Shown: one piece after another, positions 26,588 through 35,741 of the stretch
Numbering within the stretch: position 1 is the stretch's first letter
Layout of the letters: each line of letters begins with the position of its first letter
NCBI RefSeq assembly: GCF_004122735.1
Contig: NZ_SDIF01000004.1
Location: 78,242-142,241, forward strand
Length of the DNA: 64,000 nucleotides
Direction: 5' to 3'
Origin: Streptomyces sioyaensis
GTDB lineage: Bacteria; Actinomycetota; Actinomycetes; Streptomycetales; Streptomycetaceae
Position numbers and translations under genes: made by a program
The notes under the pieces: model-generated
Databases searched by the model: none
Seen by the model: only the letters and a program-made list of their open reading frames with translations
Told to the model about the DNA's origin: nothing

Positions 26588-29050
26588 GTGACCATCGCGC
26601 CAACGGAGCCCGCGTCAGACGCCGAGGTCGTGCCGCCTGCGGTGGCCACGCCTGCCGGCGGTGCCGACGGCGGCCCGGGCGAGGACGGCCCGGGCGTCGC
26701 CTTGCTGCGCACCCTGACCGAACTGACCGAGGACCTGACCGCGACCGACCCCGGCAAGGTGGCCGCCGCCGCCCTGCGCGGCCGGTACGAGGGCGCGGGC
26801 GCGGCCGAACTGCGGTCGCTGGCCACCGATGCCGCGGCCGGTCTGATCGGTGACGAGCCGCAGTACTCCAAGCTCGCCGCGCGGCTGCTCACCCTCGCCA
26901 TCGCCGAGGAGGCCGCCGGCCAGGGCGCCGTCTCGTTCTCCGCCTCGGTCGCGACCGGCCACCGCGAGGGCCTGATCGCCGACGAGACCGCGGAGTTCGT
27001 ACGGGTCCACGCGGCCCGGCTGGACGCGCTGGTCGAGCGGGCCCTGGCCGACGGCGCCGACGACCGCTTCGGCTACTTCGGGCTGCGCACCCTGCACTCG
27101 CGCTATCTGCTGCGCCACCCCACCACCCGTCAGGTCATCGAGACCCCCCAGCACTTCCTGCTGCGGGTGGCCTGCGGCCTCGCGGAGAGCTCTGATTCCG
27201 ACGAGGGCAGCGAGCGCGCGCTGGCGGACGTCGCCGAGCTCTACCGCCTCACCAGCTCGCTGTCCTACCTGCCCTCCTCCCCCACCCTCTTCAACTCCGG
27301 CACCCGCCACCCGCAGATGTCGTCCTGCTATCTGCTGGACTCCCCGCTGGACGAGCTGGACTCGATCTACGACCGCTACCACCAGGTCGCGCGGCTGTCC
27401 AAGCACGCCGGCGGCATCGGCCTGTCGTACTCCCGCATCCGCGCCCGCGGTTCGCTGATCCGCGGCACCAACGGACACTCCAACGGCATCGTGCCGTTCC
27501 TGCGCACGCTGGACGCCTCGGTCGCGGCCGTGAACCAGGGCGGCCGGCGCAAGGGCGCCGCCTGCGTCTACCTGGAGACCTGGCACGCGGACCTGGAGGA
27601 GTTCCTGGAGCTGCGCGACAACACCGGTGAGGAGGCCCGCCGTACCCACAACCTGAACATCGCGCACTGGATCCCGGACGAGTTCATGCGCCGGGTCGAG
27701 GCGGACGCCGACTGGTCGCTGTTCTCCCCCGCGGACGCCCCGGAGCTGGTGGACCTGTGGGGCGAGGAGTTCGACGCCGCCTACCGCCGGGCCGAGGCCG
27801 AGGGCCGGGCCGTCAAGCAGGTCCCGGCGCGGGTGCTGTACTCCCGGATGATGCGCACCCTGGCGCAGACCGGCAACGGCTGGATGACGTTCAAGGACGC
27901 CGCCAACCGCACCGCCAACCAGACCGCCGAGCCCGGCCAGGTCGTGCACTCCTCCAACTTGTGCACGGAGATCCTGGAGGTGACGAACGACGGGGAGACC
28001 GCGGTCTGCAACCTGGGGTCGGTGAACCTCGCCGCGCACCTCGGCAACGACGCCGGCGGCTGGGAGGAGGCGATGGACTGGGAGCGGCTGGACGCCACGG
28101 TCCGCACCGCCGTCACCTTCCTCGACCGCGTCGTGGACATCAACTTCTACCCGACCGAACAGGCCGGCGCCTCCAACTCCCGCTGGCGGCCGGTGGGTCT
28201 GGGCCTGATGGGCCTCCAGGACGTCTTCTTCCGGCTGCGGCTGCCCTTCGACTCGCCCGAGGCGCGGGAGCTGTCCACCCGCATCTCCGAGCGGATCATG
28301 CTCGCCGCGTACGAGGCGTCCGCCGACCTCGCCGAGCGGCACGGCCCGCACCGGGCCTGGTCCGCGACCCGCACCGCCCGCGGGGTACTGCACCCGGACC
28401 ACTACCCGAACGCCGAGCCGCGCTGGGCCGACCGCTGGGCGGCGCTGCGCAGCCGTATCGCCCTGACCGGCATGCGCAACTCCCTGCTGCTGGCGATCGC
28501 GCCGACCGCGACCATCGCCTCCATCGCGGGCGTGTACGAGTGCATCGAGCCGCAGGTCTCCAACCTCTTCAAGCGCGAGACGCTGTCCGGGGAGTTCCTC
28601 CAGGTCAACGCCTACCTGATCGAGGAGCTCAAGGCGCTGGGCCTGTGGGACGCCCGGACCCGTGACGCGCTGCGCGAGGCCAACGGCTCGGTGCAGGACG
28701 TCGCGTGGATTCCCGAGGAGACCCGGGCGCTGTACCGCACCGCCTGGGAGATCCCGCAGCGCGCCCTGATCGACATGGCCGCGGCCCGTACGCCGTACCT
28801 GGACCAGAGCCAGTCGCTGAACCTCTTCATGGCGTCGCCGACCATCGGCAAGCTCAGCTCGATGTACGCCTACGCCTGGAAGCGCGGCATCAAGACGACG
28901 TACTACCTGCGCTCCCGGCCGGCGACCCGGATCGCCCAGTCCGCGCGCGGCACCGCCGCCGCCAGTGCCCCCGTACCCCAGCAGGCCACCGACCCCGAGG
29001 CCGTCGCCTGCTCCCTGGAAAACCCCGAGTCCTGCGAGGCCTGCCAGTAA
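26588..29050 (+). CDS. nrdA: Class Ia ribonucleotide reductase large subunit
   Basis: An 820-residue catalytic alpha subunit that reduces ribonucleoside diphosphates. Active-site residues are visible: MSSCYLLD (redox Cys), SNLCTEILE (thiyl Cys plus Asn/Glu), CNLGSVNLA (partner Cys), and a C-terminal ESCEAC pair that relays electrons from thioredoxin. The N-terminus lacks a recognisable ATP-cone, so the usual dATP activity switch may be absent. GTG 26588 is the start under the B12 riboswitch. Its TAA overlaps the nrdB ATG by one base. Expression is expected when cobalamin is scarce. Confidence 0.95.
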   Translation: MTIAPTEPASDAEVVPPAVATPAGGADGGPGEDGPGVALLRTLTELTEDLTATDPGKVAAAALRGRYEGAGAAELRSLATDAAAGLIGDEPQYSKLAARLLTLAIAEEAAGQGAVSFSASVATGHREGLIADETAEFVRVHAARLDALVERALADGADDRFGYFGLRTLHSRYLLRHPTTRQVIETPQHFLLRVACGLAESSDSDEGSERALADVAELYRLTSSLSYLPSSPTLFNSGTRHPQMSSCYLLDSPLDELDSIYDRYHQVARLSKHAGGIGLSYSRIRARGSLIRGTNGHSNGIVPFLRTLDASVAAVNQGGRRKGAACVYLETWHADLEEFLELRDNTGEEARRTHNLNIAHWIPDEFMRRVEADADWSLFSPADAPELVDLWGEEFDAAYRRAEAEGRAVKQVPARVLYSRMMRTLAQTGNGWMTFKDAANRTANQTAEPGQVVHSSNLCTEILEVTNDGETAVCNLGSVNLAAHLGNDAGGWEEAMDWERLDATVRTAVTFLDRVVDINFYPTEQAGASNSRWRPVGLGLMGLQDVFFRLRLPFDSPEARELSTRISERIMLAAYEASADLAERHGPHRAWSATRTARGVLHPDHYPNAEPRWADRWAALRSRIALTGMRNSLLLAIAPTATIASIAGVYECIEPQVSNLFKRETLSGEFLQVNAYLIEELKALGLWDARTRDALREANGSVQDVAWIPEETRALYRTAWEIPQRALIDMAAARTPYLDQSQSLNLFMASPTIGKLSSMYAYAWKRGIKTTYYLRSRPATRIAQSARGTAAASAPVPQQATDPEAVACSLENPESCEACQ

Positions 29051-30099
29051 TGACCACCGAGACCAGCGCTTCGGCAACCCACACCGCCACCACCGGCGAG
29101 AAGAACCTCCTCGACCCGGGCTTCGAGCTGACCCTGCGGCCCATGCGGTACCCCGAGTTCTACGACCGCTACCGGGACGCGATCAAGAACACCTGGACCG
29201 TGGAGGAGGTCGACCTCCACTCCGACGTGGCCGATCTCGCCAAGCTCTCGCCGGGCGAGCAGCACATGATCGGCCGGCTGGTGGCGTTCTTCGCAACCGG
29301 TGACTCGATCGTCGCCAACAACCTGGTGCTGACGCTCTACAAGCACATCAACTCCCCCGAGGCGCGGCTGTACCTGAGCCGTCAGCTCTTCGAGGAGGCG
29401 GTGCACGTCCAGTTCTATCTGACCCTGCTGGACACCTACCTCCCCGACCCGGACGACCGCGCCGCCGCCTTCGCCGCGGTGGAGAACATCCCGTCCATCC
29501 GGGAGAAGGCCGAGTTCTGCTTCAAGTGGATGGACTCGGTCGAGAGCATCGACCGGCTGGAGTCCCGGGCCGACCGGCGCCGCTTCCTGCTGAATCTGAT
29601 CTGCTTCGCGGCCTGCATCGAGGGGCTGTTCTTCTACGGCGCCTTTGCATACGTGTACTGGTTCCGCTCGCGCGGTCTGCTGCACGGGCTGGCCACCGGC
29701 ACCAACTGGGTCTTCCGCGACGAGTCGATGCACATGGAGTTCGCGTTCTCGGTGGTGGACACCGTCCGCCAGGAGGAGCCGGACCTGTTCGACGACAAGC
29801 TGGAGCAGCAGGTCACCGAGATGCTCAAGGAGGCCGTCGAGGCGGAGCTCCAGTTCGGGCGCGATCTGTGCGGTGACGGGCTGCCGGGCATGAACACCGC
29901 GTCGATGCGCGAGTACCTCCAGTGCGTCGCCGACCAGCGCCTGCAGCGGCTGGGCTTCGCGCCGGTCTACGGCTCGGAGAACCCGTTCTCCTTCATGGAG
30001 CTGCAGAACGTCCAGGAGCTGACCAACTTCTTCGAGCGCCGGGCCTCCGCCTACCAGGTCGCGGTCGAGGGCTCGGTCTCCTTCGACGACGACTTCTAG
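29050..30099 (+). CDS. nrdB: Class Ia ribonucleotide reductase small subunit
   Basis: A 349-residue ferritin-like beta subunit housing the diiron-tyrosyl radical. Ligands follow the E. coli pattern: Asp85 (ATGDSI), Glu116 and His119 (EEAVH), a Glu in CIEGLFFY, and Glu/His in DESMHMEF. The radical Tyr is present at 123 (QFY), so this is not a class Ic Phe variant. It is coupled to nrdA by a TAATG overlap. In S. coelicolor I recall a third operon gene, nrdS; here a PBP gene follows instead. Confidence 0.95.
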   Translation: MTTETSASATHTATTGEKNLLDPGFELTLRPMRYPEFYDRYRDAIKNTWTVEEVDLHSDVADLAKLSPGEQHMIGRLVAFFATGDSIVANNLVLTLYKHINSPEARLYLSRQLFEEAVHVQFYLTLLDTYLPDPDDRAAAFAAVENIPSIREKAEFCFKWMDSVESIDRLESRADRRRFLLNLICFAACIEGLFFYGAFAYVYWFRSRGLLHGLATGTNWVFRDESMHMEFAFSVVDTVRQEEPDLFDDKLEQQVTEMLKEAVEAELQFGRDLCGDGLPGMNTASMREYLQCVADQRLQRLGFAPVYGSENPFSFMELQNVQELTNFFERRASAYQVAVEGSVSFDDDF

Positions 30100-30207
30100 A
30101 AGTCCTCGAAGACGGACCGCGACGCCCCTTCGCTCCGGTCACCCGCCTTTTGTGAGCGTTCTGTTACCTTCGCAACCGGAACGCGTGGCCACCACATCTA
30201 AGCGGGC

Positions 30208-32190
30208 ATGAAGGGCACGAAGGGGCGTCGTCGGTTCATCGACTATCCGCGTCAGGGACGGGAAGGTCTGCGCCGTTGGCTGCCGTCATGGAGACAGTGG
30301 CTGAGCGCCGTCGCGCTCGGCGTGGGCGGCCTGGCGGGGCTGTTAGCAATCGTGTACGCAAAGGTCGACATACCGAGTGAGAACGCGCTCGCCGGCCAGG
30401 AGGCGACCGTCTATTACTGGGCGGACGGCAGCCAGATGGTGAGCGTGGGGGCCGTCAACCGGCAGAACGTCACCCTCGACAAAGTTCCCGACTCCGTCGA
30501 GAATTCCGTGATCTCGGCGGAGAACGCCACCTTCTACACCGACTCCGGAATCTCGCTCAAGGGCATCGGCCGGGCCCTGGTCACCATGGTGTCGGGCGGG
30601 GACACCCAGGGCGGCTCCACCATCACCCAGCAGTTCGTGAAGAACACCTATCTCTCGCAGGACCAAACGGTCACCCGCAAGGCGAAGGAATTCGTCATCG
30701 CGCTGAAGGTGAGCAACCAGAAGTCGAAGCGGGAAATACTGCGCGGCTATCTGAACACCAGTTGGTTCGGCCGCGGTTCGTACGGCATCCAGGCGGCCGC
30801 CCATGCGTATTACGGCATCGACGCCACGAAACTGAACCCCAGTCAGGGCGCGCTGCTGGCGGCCCTGCTGAAGGGCTCCGAGCAGTACGACCCGGGGCTG
30901 AGCAAGGCCAATCACGCGCGCGCCGTGGCCCGCTGGAAGTGGATACTCGACCGGCAGGTCGACACCGGGAAGATGAGCGCGCGGGAGCGGGCGAAATACC
31001 GCACCTTCCCCGAGCCCCGCGCGCTGTCGAAACCCACCAGCCAGGCCGGCCAGACCGGCTATCTCGTCGATGTCGCCAACAAGTTCATCAAGGCCGACAC
31101 CGGCCTGACCGACAAAGACCTGGCACGCGGCGGATACCGCATCCACACCACGTTCGACAAAAAGCGCACCCGCCGCCTGGAAAAGGCCGTCACCGACGTG
31201 CGCCGCGACACCATCGATCCGAAACGGCGCACGTCCGACAGGTTCGTGGAATTCGGCGCCGCCTCGGTACGCCCCAAGGACGGGGCGATCGTCGCGCTCT
31301 ACGGCGGCGCGGACGCCACCAAGCACTTCAGCAACAACGCGGACACCACGGCGGTCCCGGCCGGGTCCGCCTTCAAGCCGTTCGTGCTGGCGGCCGCGCT
31401 CCAGCAGCAGGTCGACGAGCCGGACGCCGCGTGGCACGGCCCGGCGACCGAGGCACCGGGGGCCGACCCGTCCGGCGCGGCGGCCGGCAAGGCCCGGTTC
31501 GGGGACCTGCGCGGGGCCCTGCTGAAGGCCCAGAGCCCGCCGTTCGTGCAGGCCGGCAAGGAGATCGGGCTGGAGCGGATCCGGGATCTGGCGGTGGCCT
31601 CGGGGCTGCGTAAGGAGAGCATGGCGCGCCTGGAACAGACCTTCCCGCTGGGCACCTCGGCCCCCAGCGCGATCCGGATGGCGAGCGCCTACACCACCTT
31701 CGCCAACGGCGGGCTGCACACCGACCCGTATGCGGTGTCCGCGCTCACCCACGACGGCCGCCCGGTACCCGGCCTGCGCCGCCCCGAGTCGCACCAGGTC
31801 CTCGACGCCGGGGTCGCCCAGCAGGTGTCCGGCGCCTTGGAGGAACGCGGCCGGCAGGCCCTGGAAGCACAGGGCGACAAGGCGGCACAGCAGCCGGTCG
31901 CGGCCGGTCTCACCGAGCCGGGCGACCGGATGAAGTCGGCGTGGTTCATCGGCAGCCCGCCGGCCGGTGTGCCGGACCTCGGCACGGATCCCGGCAGCGG
32001 GGGCGGCTTCCGTCCCGGCAAGCTTCCCGGCGACGGGGACGGCAATGAGCCGACCACCGCCGTCACCATGTTCCGCAACAAACCGGGCGCCCCCGATCTG
32101 CTGCCGATGCAGGACGTCGGCGGCGCGGAGACCGGGCTGGGGACGACCGTCCCGCCCCAGGTCTGGAGCGCCTACCAGCAGGCACCGTGA
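30208..32190 (+). CDS. Class A penicillin-binding protein with degraded transpeptidase motifs
   Basis: A 660-residue bifunctional-type PBP. Cytoplasmic basic N-terminus, one membrane anchor (about 31-50), then a GT51 glycosyltransferase with catalytic Glu105 (SAENATFY), GGSTITQQ (135-142) and REILRGYLNTSWFG. These look intact, so glycan polymerisation is likely. In the transpeptidase domain Ser387-x-x-Lys390 (AGSAFKPF) remains, but the SxN position reads Ala441-Gln-Ser443 and the KTG motif reads Leu568-Thr-Glu570 inside the otherwise conserved AAG...KSAWF context. Cross-linking activity is therefore doubtful. It follows nrdB by 108 bp with a weak ribosome site; a terminator follows. Confidence 0.88.
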   Translation: MKGTKGRRRFIDYPRQGREGLRRWLPSWRQWLSAVALGVGGLAGLLAIVYAKVDIPSENALAGQEATVYYWADGSQMVSVGAVNRQNVTLDKVPDSVENSVISAENATFYTDSGISLKGIGRALVTMVSGGDTQGGSTITQQFVKNTYLSQDQTVTRKAKEFVIALKVSNQKSKREILRGYLNTSWFGRGSYGIQAAAHAYYGIDATKLNPSQGALLAALLKGSEQYDPGLSKANHARAVARWKWILDRQVDTGKMSARERAKYRTFPEPRALSKPTSQAGQTGYLVDVANKFIKADTGLTDKDLARGGYRIHTTFDKKRTRRLEKAVTDVRRDTIDPKRRTSDRFVEFGAASVRPKDGAIVALYGGADATKHFSNNADTTAVPAGSAFKPFVLAAALQQQVDEPDAAWHGPATEAPGADPSGAAAGKARFGDLRGALLKAQSPPFVQAGKEIGLERIRDLAVASGLRKESMARLEQTFPLGTSAPSAIRMASAYTTFANGGLHTDPYAVSALTHDGRPVPGLRRPESHQVLDAGVAQQVSGALEERGRQALEAQGDKAAQQPVAAGLTEPGDRMKSAWFIGSPPAGVPDLGTDPGSGGGFRPGKLPGDGDGNEPTTAVTMFRNKPGAPDLLPMQDVGGAETGLGTTVPPQVWSAYQQAP

Positions 32191-32197
32191 CGGCGAA

Positions 32198-32225
32198 GGG
32201 CGCCCGGCCCACCGGCCGGGCGCCC
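32198..32225. terminator. Terminator between the PBP gene and def
   Basis: GGGCGCCCGGCC / GGCCGGGCGCCC with a CACC loop, 8 bp after the PBP stop and just before the stop of the converging deformylase gene. A 12-bp perfect stem. Confidence 0.82.
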
Positions 32226-32239
32226 GCGCGCCCGCGTCG

Positions 32240-32884
32240 TCAGTCGTTGGCGACGACGGGGTAGCGGGGCTCCCGCTCGGCCATCTGCTTCAGCGCGTCC
32301 TTGCGCTCCCGCTTGCTCAGCCGGTCGATGTAGAGGTAGCCGTGGAGGTGGTCGGTCTCGTGCTGCAGACAGCGCGCGAAGTAGCCGGTGCCCTCGATCG
32401 CGATCGGCTCGCCCTTGGCGTTCTGGCCGCGGACCACGGCGTAATCGGGGCGGGCCAGCTCGGCGTAGGCGCCGGGCACGGACAGACAGCCCTCGTTGGA
32501 GTCGTCCAGGATGCGGCGCTCGGCCGGCAGCTCCTCCAGGACGGGGTTGCAGACCGCACCGACGTGCCGGACGCCCTCGTCGTCAAGGCAGTCGTAGACG
32601 AAGACCTTCAGGTCCACACCGATCTGGTTCGCGGCCAGGCCCACGCCCTCGGCGGTGCGCTGGCTGGCGAACATGTCGTCGATGAGCCGGCCGAGCTCCT
32701 CGTCGAACGCCGTGACGTCCTTGCACTCCTTGTGGAGCACCGGGTTGCCGACCACCGTGATCGGCCGCGAGGTGCCCCGCGCACGGTGGGCTTCCTCCCG
32801 CTCCCCGGCGTCGGTGACGTCGTCGACGAACGCCTCATCCACGCGCTGGTCACCCTCTTGATCAAACACAGGCTGCTGGGCCAT
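32240..32884 (-). CDS. def: Peptide deformylase
   Basis: A 214-residue metallohydrolase that removes the formyl group from nascent proteins. The three PDF motifs are present: GVGLAANQ (motif 1), EGCLS with the metal Cys (motif 2), and QHETDH with the two metal His and catalytic Glu (motif 3). An acidic N-terminal extension of about 38 residues ([19 protein letters not shown]...) precedes the usual [12 protein letters not shown] start. Extended paralogues are common in Streptomyces, and another def is likely elsewhere. It is convergent with the PBP gene. Confidence 0.95.
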   Translation of the reverse strand: MAQQPVFDQEGDQRVDEAFVDDVTDAGEREEAHRARGTSRPITVVGNPVLHKECKDVTAFDEELGRLIDDMFASQRTAEGVGLAANQIGVDLKVFVYDCLDDEGVRHVGAVCNPVLEELPAERRILDDSNEGCLSVPGAYAELARPDYAVVRGQNAKGEPIAIEGTGYFARCLQHETDHLHGYLYIDRLSKRERKDALKQMAEREPRYPVVAND

Positions 32885-32952
32885 CTCCGCCGTACGCCTT
32901 CCTGAAAACCCTGGTTAGTCGCCCTACAGCCTACGGGGACGCCGGCGGGCGC

Positions 32953-33951
32953 TCAGCAGACCTCTTCAAGATCCCGCCATTCCCGGGTGTCCGGGCTGTC
33001 CGCGACCCAGCCGTCCAGCAGGCCACGCACCAGGGCGGACGGCGCCGCGATGCCGCATTCGCGCTCCGGCACCCAGAGCGAGCCCGAGCCCGCGGTGCGG
33101 TGCCCGAGCGGCCCGGGGTGGCCGGGCTCGCTGTGGTCGTGCGGGTCCAGGTGCTCGCCGTCGCCCTCGTCGCTGGGCATCCGGCTCTCCGAGCACGTAC
33201 GGCACAGCAGCCGCACCGAGGACGACCAGTCCTCGGCGGCGAAGCCCGCGTCGGCCGCCAGCCGCTCCAGGGCGTCCCGGTCGGCCTCCGACGCGGCCTC
33301 CAGGAGCACCACCCAGGTGGGGACCGGGGAGGGCGCCCACAGCTCGATCTCGTCGAAGACCGGATAGGCCCTGGTGGCGCCGTCGGCGCTGAGGATGGTC
33401 CGCTCGCCGTGCGGGACGCCGTCGTGCAGCACCACCTCGCCCCAGCGCCGCCCGGAGGACGGCAGCGGGATCGACAGCACCTCGATCCGCGCCGGGTCCA
33501 GCCGGCGGCCCCAGACGACCTCCGCCTCGCCCTCCGGGGAGAGCCGGACGGCGGCGCTGCCCAGCGCCATACCGAGCGGTTCACCGGACGGGGAGCCCTC
33601 ACCGGGGACCTTCAGGCCGTACGCCTGCCAGGCGCGGCGGGCCAGCGGCCAGTCCTGCAGGGCGGTGGCGGCGATGCCGACGTTCCACCAGTCGGGCGCC
33701 CCCGCCTCCCGGTCCAGCAGCGCCACCGCACGCAGACCGGCCGCCCGGGCCTGCTCCCAGTCGTGCCGGAACTTGTGCAGCAGGGCGAGGTTGAACCAGG
33801 ACTCCGAAAGCCACGGCTCCATGTCCGCGGCACGGGTCAGCAGCGCCCCCGCGTCCTCGTAACGGCCGTCGCCGATCAGCGTGAAAGCGCGGTCGGTCGC
33901 CTGACGCCACGAGGCGGAGGGCCGGTGCCGTACCTTGCCGAAGATCCTCAC
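32953..33951 (-). CDS. TPR-containing protein
   Basis: A 332-residue protein with TPR-like helix pairs at the N-terminus (about 10-110: ATDRAFTLIGDGRYEDAGALLTRAADMEPWLSESWFNLALLHKFRHDWEQARAAGLRAVALL). A beta-rich C-terminal half of unknown type follows, including a His/Asp-rich stretch (EHLDPHDHSEPGHP) and paired cysteines (LLCRTCSESR). It is probably a protein-interaction factor; no enzyme motif is visible. GTG at 33951 is the only sensible start. It sits upstream of def on the same strand with a 68-bp gap. Confidence 0.82.
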   Translation of the reverse strand: MRIFGKVRHRPSASWRQATDRAFTLIGDGRYEDAGALLTRAADMEPWLSESWFNLALLHKFRHDWEQARAAGLRAVALLDREAGAPDWWNVGIAATALQDWPLARRAWQAYGLKVPGEGSPSGEPLGMALGSAAVRLSPEGEAEVVWGRRLDPARIEVLSIPLPSSGRRWGEVVLHDGVPHGERTILSADGATRAYPVFDEIELWAPSPVPTWVVLLEAASEADRDALERLAADAGFAAEDWSSSVRLLCRTCSESRMPSDEGDGEHLDPHDHSEPGHPGPLGHRTAGSGSLWVPERECGIAAPSALVRGLLDGWVADSPDTREWRDLEEVC

Positions 33952-34379
33952 GATTCCCGCCTGCTGGTTGCTCTTGATGCCGCCGAGGAGGTCTCCCCGG
34001 GCGGCGCCCGGGGCCTTCCGAGGGGCCTACTCGACAACCTGCCACAGATTGCCGCCGGGCTCAGCCCGGTTTGCCGCTCCCCTGCGGCTCCTTGCCCTTC
34101 GCCGACCCCCTGAATCCCCCTGCAAGGGGCTTCCTTCGCATCCAACCATGCCCATCTCGGCGGCCGCTCATTACCCATGGGTTCCCGCACCTCGGGGGCA
34201 CGGCGCGGGCCCAACGGCGGGGACGGGGCGGCGGAGCGGCCTCCGGGGCCCCAGGCAGGCCGTCCGCGGGCGGTGTGCGGCCCGCCGGGAGCTGCCGGGG
34301 CGGGACGCGGCAGGCCGGGGCTCCGCGGGCCGCCGAGCGGGCGCCGCCCGTCCCGCGCCGTGCGCCACAGTCGGCCATC
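33952..34379. other. Intergenic region TPR gene / HD gene
   Basis: 428 bp with no supported gene. Its open frames are Arg/Pro/Gly-rich and unlike proteins. It contains a small CCCCTGCAAGGGG hairpin near 34118-34130 and must hold the promoter of the TPR gene. Nothing else is recognised. Confidence 0.5.
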
Positions 34380-35741
34380 TCACACCGCGCGGCCGCCGCA
34401 CGACAGCACCCGGGCCAGCGCCTCGACGACCCGTGGTTCGTGGTCCTGCGCGGTGGCCAGCCGCAGCCGCTCCAGCGCGCGCAGCGGGCCGCCCGGGCCC
34501 GCGGAGCCGCCCGACAGGTCGTCGTAGGCGTTGACGGTGCGGACGATACGCGCCGTGACCGGCTGGTCCCGGTACGGATCGGCCTGCCGCTCGACGATCA
34601 TCGCGACCTCCGCGGGGGCCCCGGTCTGCCGGACAACAGCACCGCCCAGCAGCGCGATCCGGCGCTGCTGGGCGGGCGGCAGCGGCGCGGTCGCCCCGTC
34701 CGGCACCGGGTCCAGCAGCGAGAGCTGGCCGATGTCGTGCATCAGGGCGGCGTATTCGAGCACGTCCAAGTCCGGCCCGTTCAGCCCCAGTTCGCGGCCC
34801 ACGGCGCGGCTGAGCGCGGCCACCCGGCGGGCGTGGCCGTGCGGGGTGTAGCCGGCGATCTCGGTGCAGCGGGCCAGCGAGGCGATGGTCTGGCGGTAGG
34901 TGGCGCGGACCGCGGCGAAGCGGCGGAAGGCGAACTGGGTCAGCAGCAGCGGCAGACAGAAGACGGGCAGCGCCCACAGCCCGGCGACCGCGGTGGCCAG
35001 CGCGATCACCACGCCGGTGGCACAGATCGCCGAGCCGATGCCGGGCAGCGCCCGCAACTCGTCGCGCAGCAGCGGCCCGTACGGCCAGCCGGTGCGGGCC
35101 CGGGCGAGCGCGGCCGCCAGCACCGCGTCGCACAGCGCGGTCAGCGCCATCAGGGCGGTCATGAAGAGGGGGTACACCGGCCCGGAGGCCACCCAGGTGT
35201 CCAGCGTCCCGGTGTTGTAGAGGGGCTGGAAGCAGGTGGCGGCGAAGCCGATGGTCAGCACCCGGCGGGCGAGGTGGTCGAGCGCAGGGCCCTGGCCGCG
35301 CGCGAGCTGCGGGACGAGTCCGATCAGGCCGGCCGCCAGGACCACGGCCACGATCTGCGGGACGCCGTGGGTGGTGGGCCGGCCGCCGGCCGCGCCGAGC
35401 AGGGCGTAGGCCAGGGCCCCGGCGGCACCCAGCGGGGCGCCCTCCCGCTCCCCCGGCATCCGCCCGGGCCCGGCCGCGGGAGCGGGGCCCCGGCCCACCA
35501 GCTCGCCCACCGCGATCAGCACCCCGAAGGCCAGCGCGATCCCGGGCTGCCGCAATCCGTCCCACAGCGTCCGGCCGAGCGACCAGCCGGCCAGCGCGGC
35601 GGCCGGGGCGTGGACCGCGGCGACGACGGCGCGCGCGCCGCAGGCCGGTGCCCCGGCGCGCGGGCCACCGGCGGCGCGGTCGTCCGCCGTCCGGCGCGCG
35701 GCCGGCCACGGGCGCCGGGGGGCGCCCCGGGCCCCGCTCAC
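34380..35741 (-). CDS. Membrane protein with a degenerate C-terminal HD domain
   Basis: A 453-residue protein: about 7-8 membrane helices, then an HD-type domain with HGHARRVAALSRAVGREL and ALMHDIGQLSLLDPV. The GYP-type second half of an HD-GYP domain is not recognisable; the matching region reads VVRQTGAPAEVAMIVERQADPYRDQ. It may therefore be a non-catalytic partner of the gene upstream. GTG 35741 overlaps the stop of that gene (GTGA), implying coupled translation. The pair lies just downstream of rsrA, as I recall for S. coelicolor. Confidence 0.82.
   Translation of the reverse strand: MSGARGAPRRPWPAARRTADDRAAGGPRAGAPACGARAVVAAVHAPAAALAGWSLGRTLWDGLRQPGIALAFGVLIAVGELVGRGPAPAAGPGRMPGEREGAPLGAAGALAYALLGAAGGRPTTHGVPQIVAVVLAAGLIGLVPQLARGQGPALDHLARRVLTIGFAATCFQPLYNTGTLDTWVASGPVYPLFMTALMALTALCDAVLAAALARARTGWPYGPLLRDELRALPGIGSAICATGVVIALATAVAGLWALPVFCLPLLLTQFAFRRFAAVRATYRQTIASLARCTEIAGYTPHGHARRVAALSRAVGRELGLNGPDLDVLEYAALMHDIGQLSLLDPVPDGATAPLPPAQQRRIALLGGAVVRQTGAPAEVAMIVERQADPYRDQPVTARIVRTVNAYDDLSGGSAGPGGPLRALERLRLATAQDHEPRVVEALARVLSCGGRAV

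Noticed and set aside
33952..34379. Open frames in the gap between the TPR and HD genes
   Set aside because: Translations are Arg/Pro/Gly-rich with no ribosome site or recognisable motif. Treated as non-coding.
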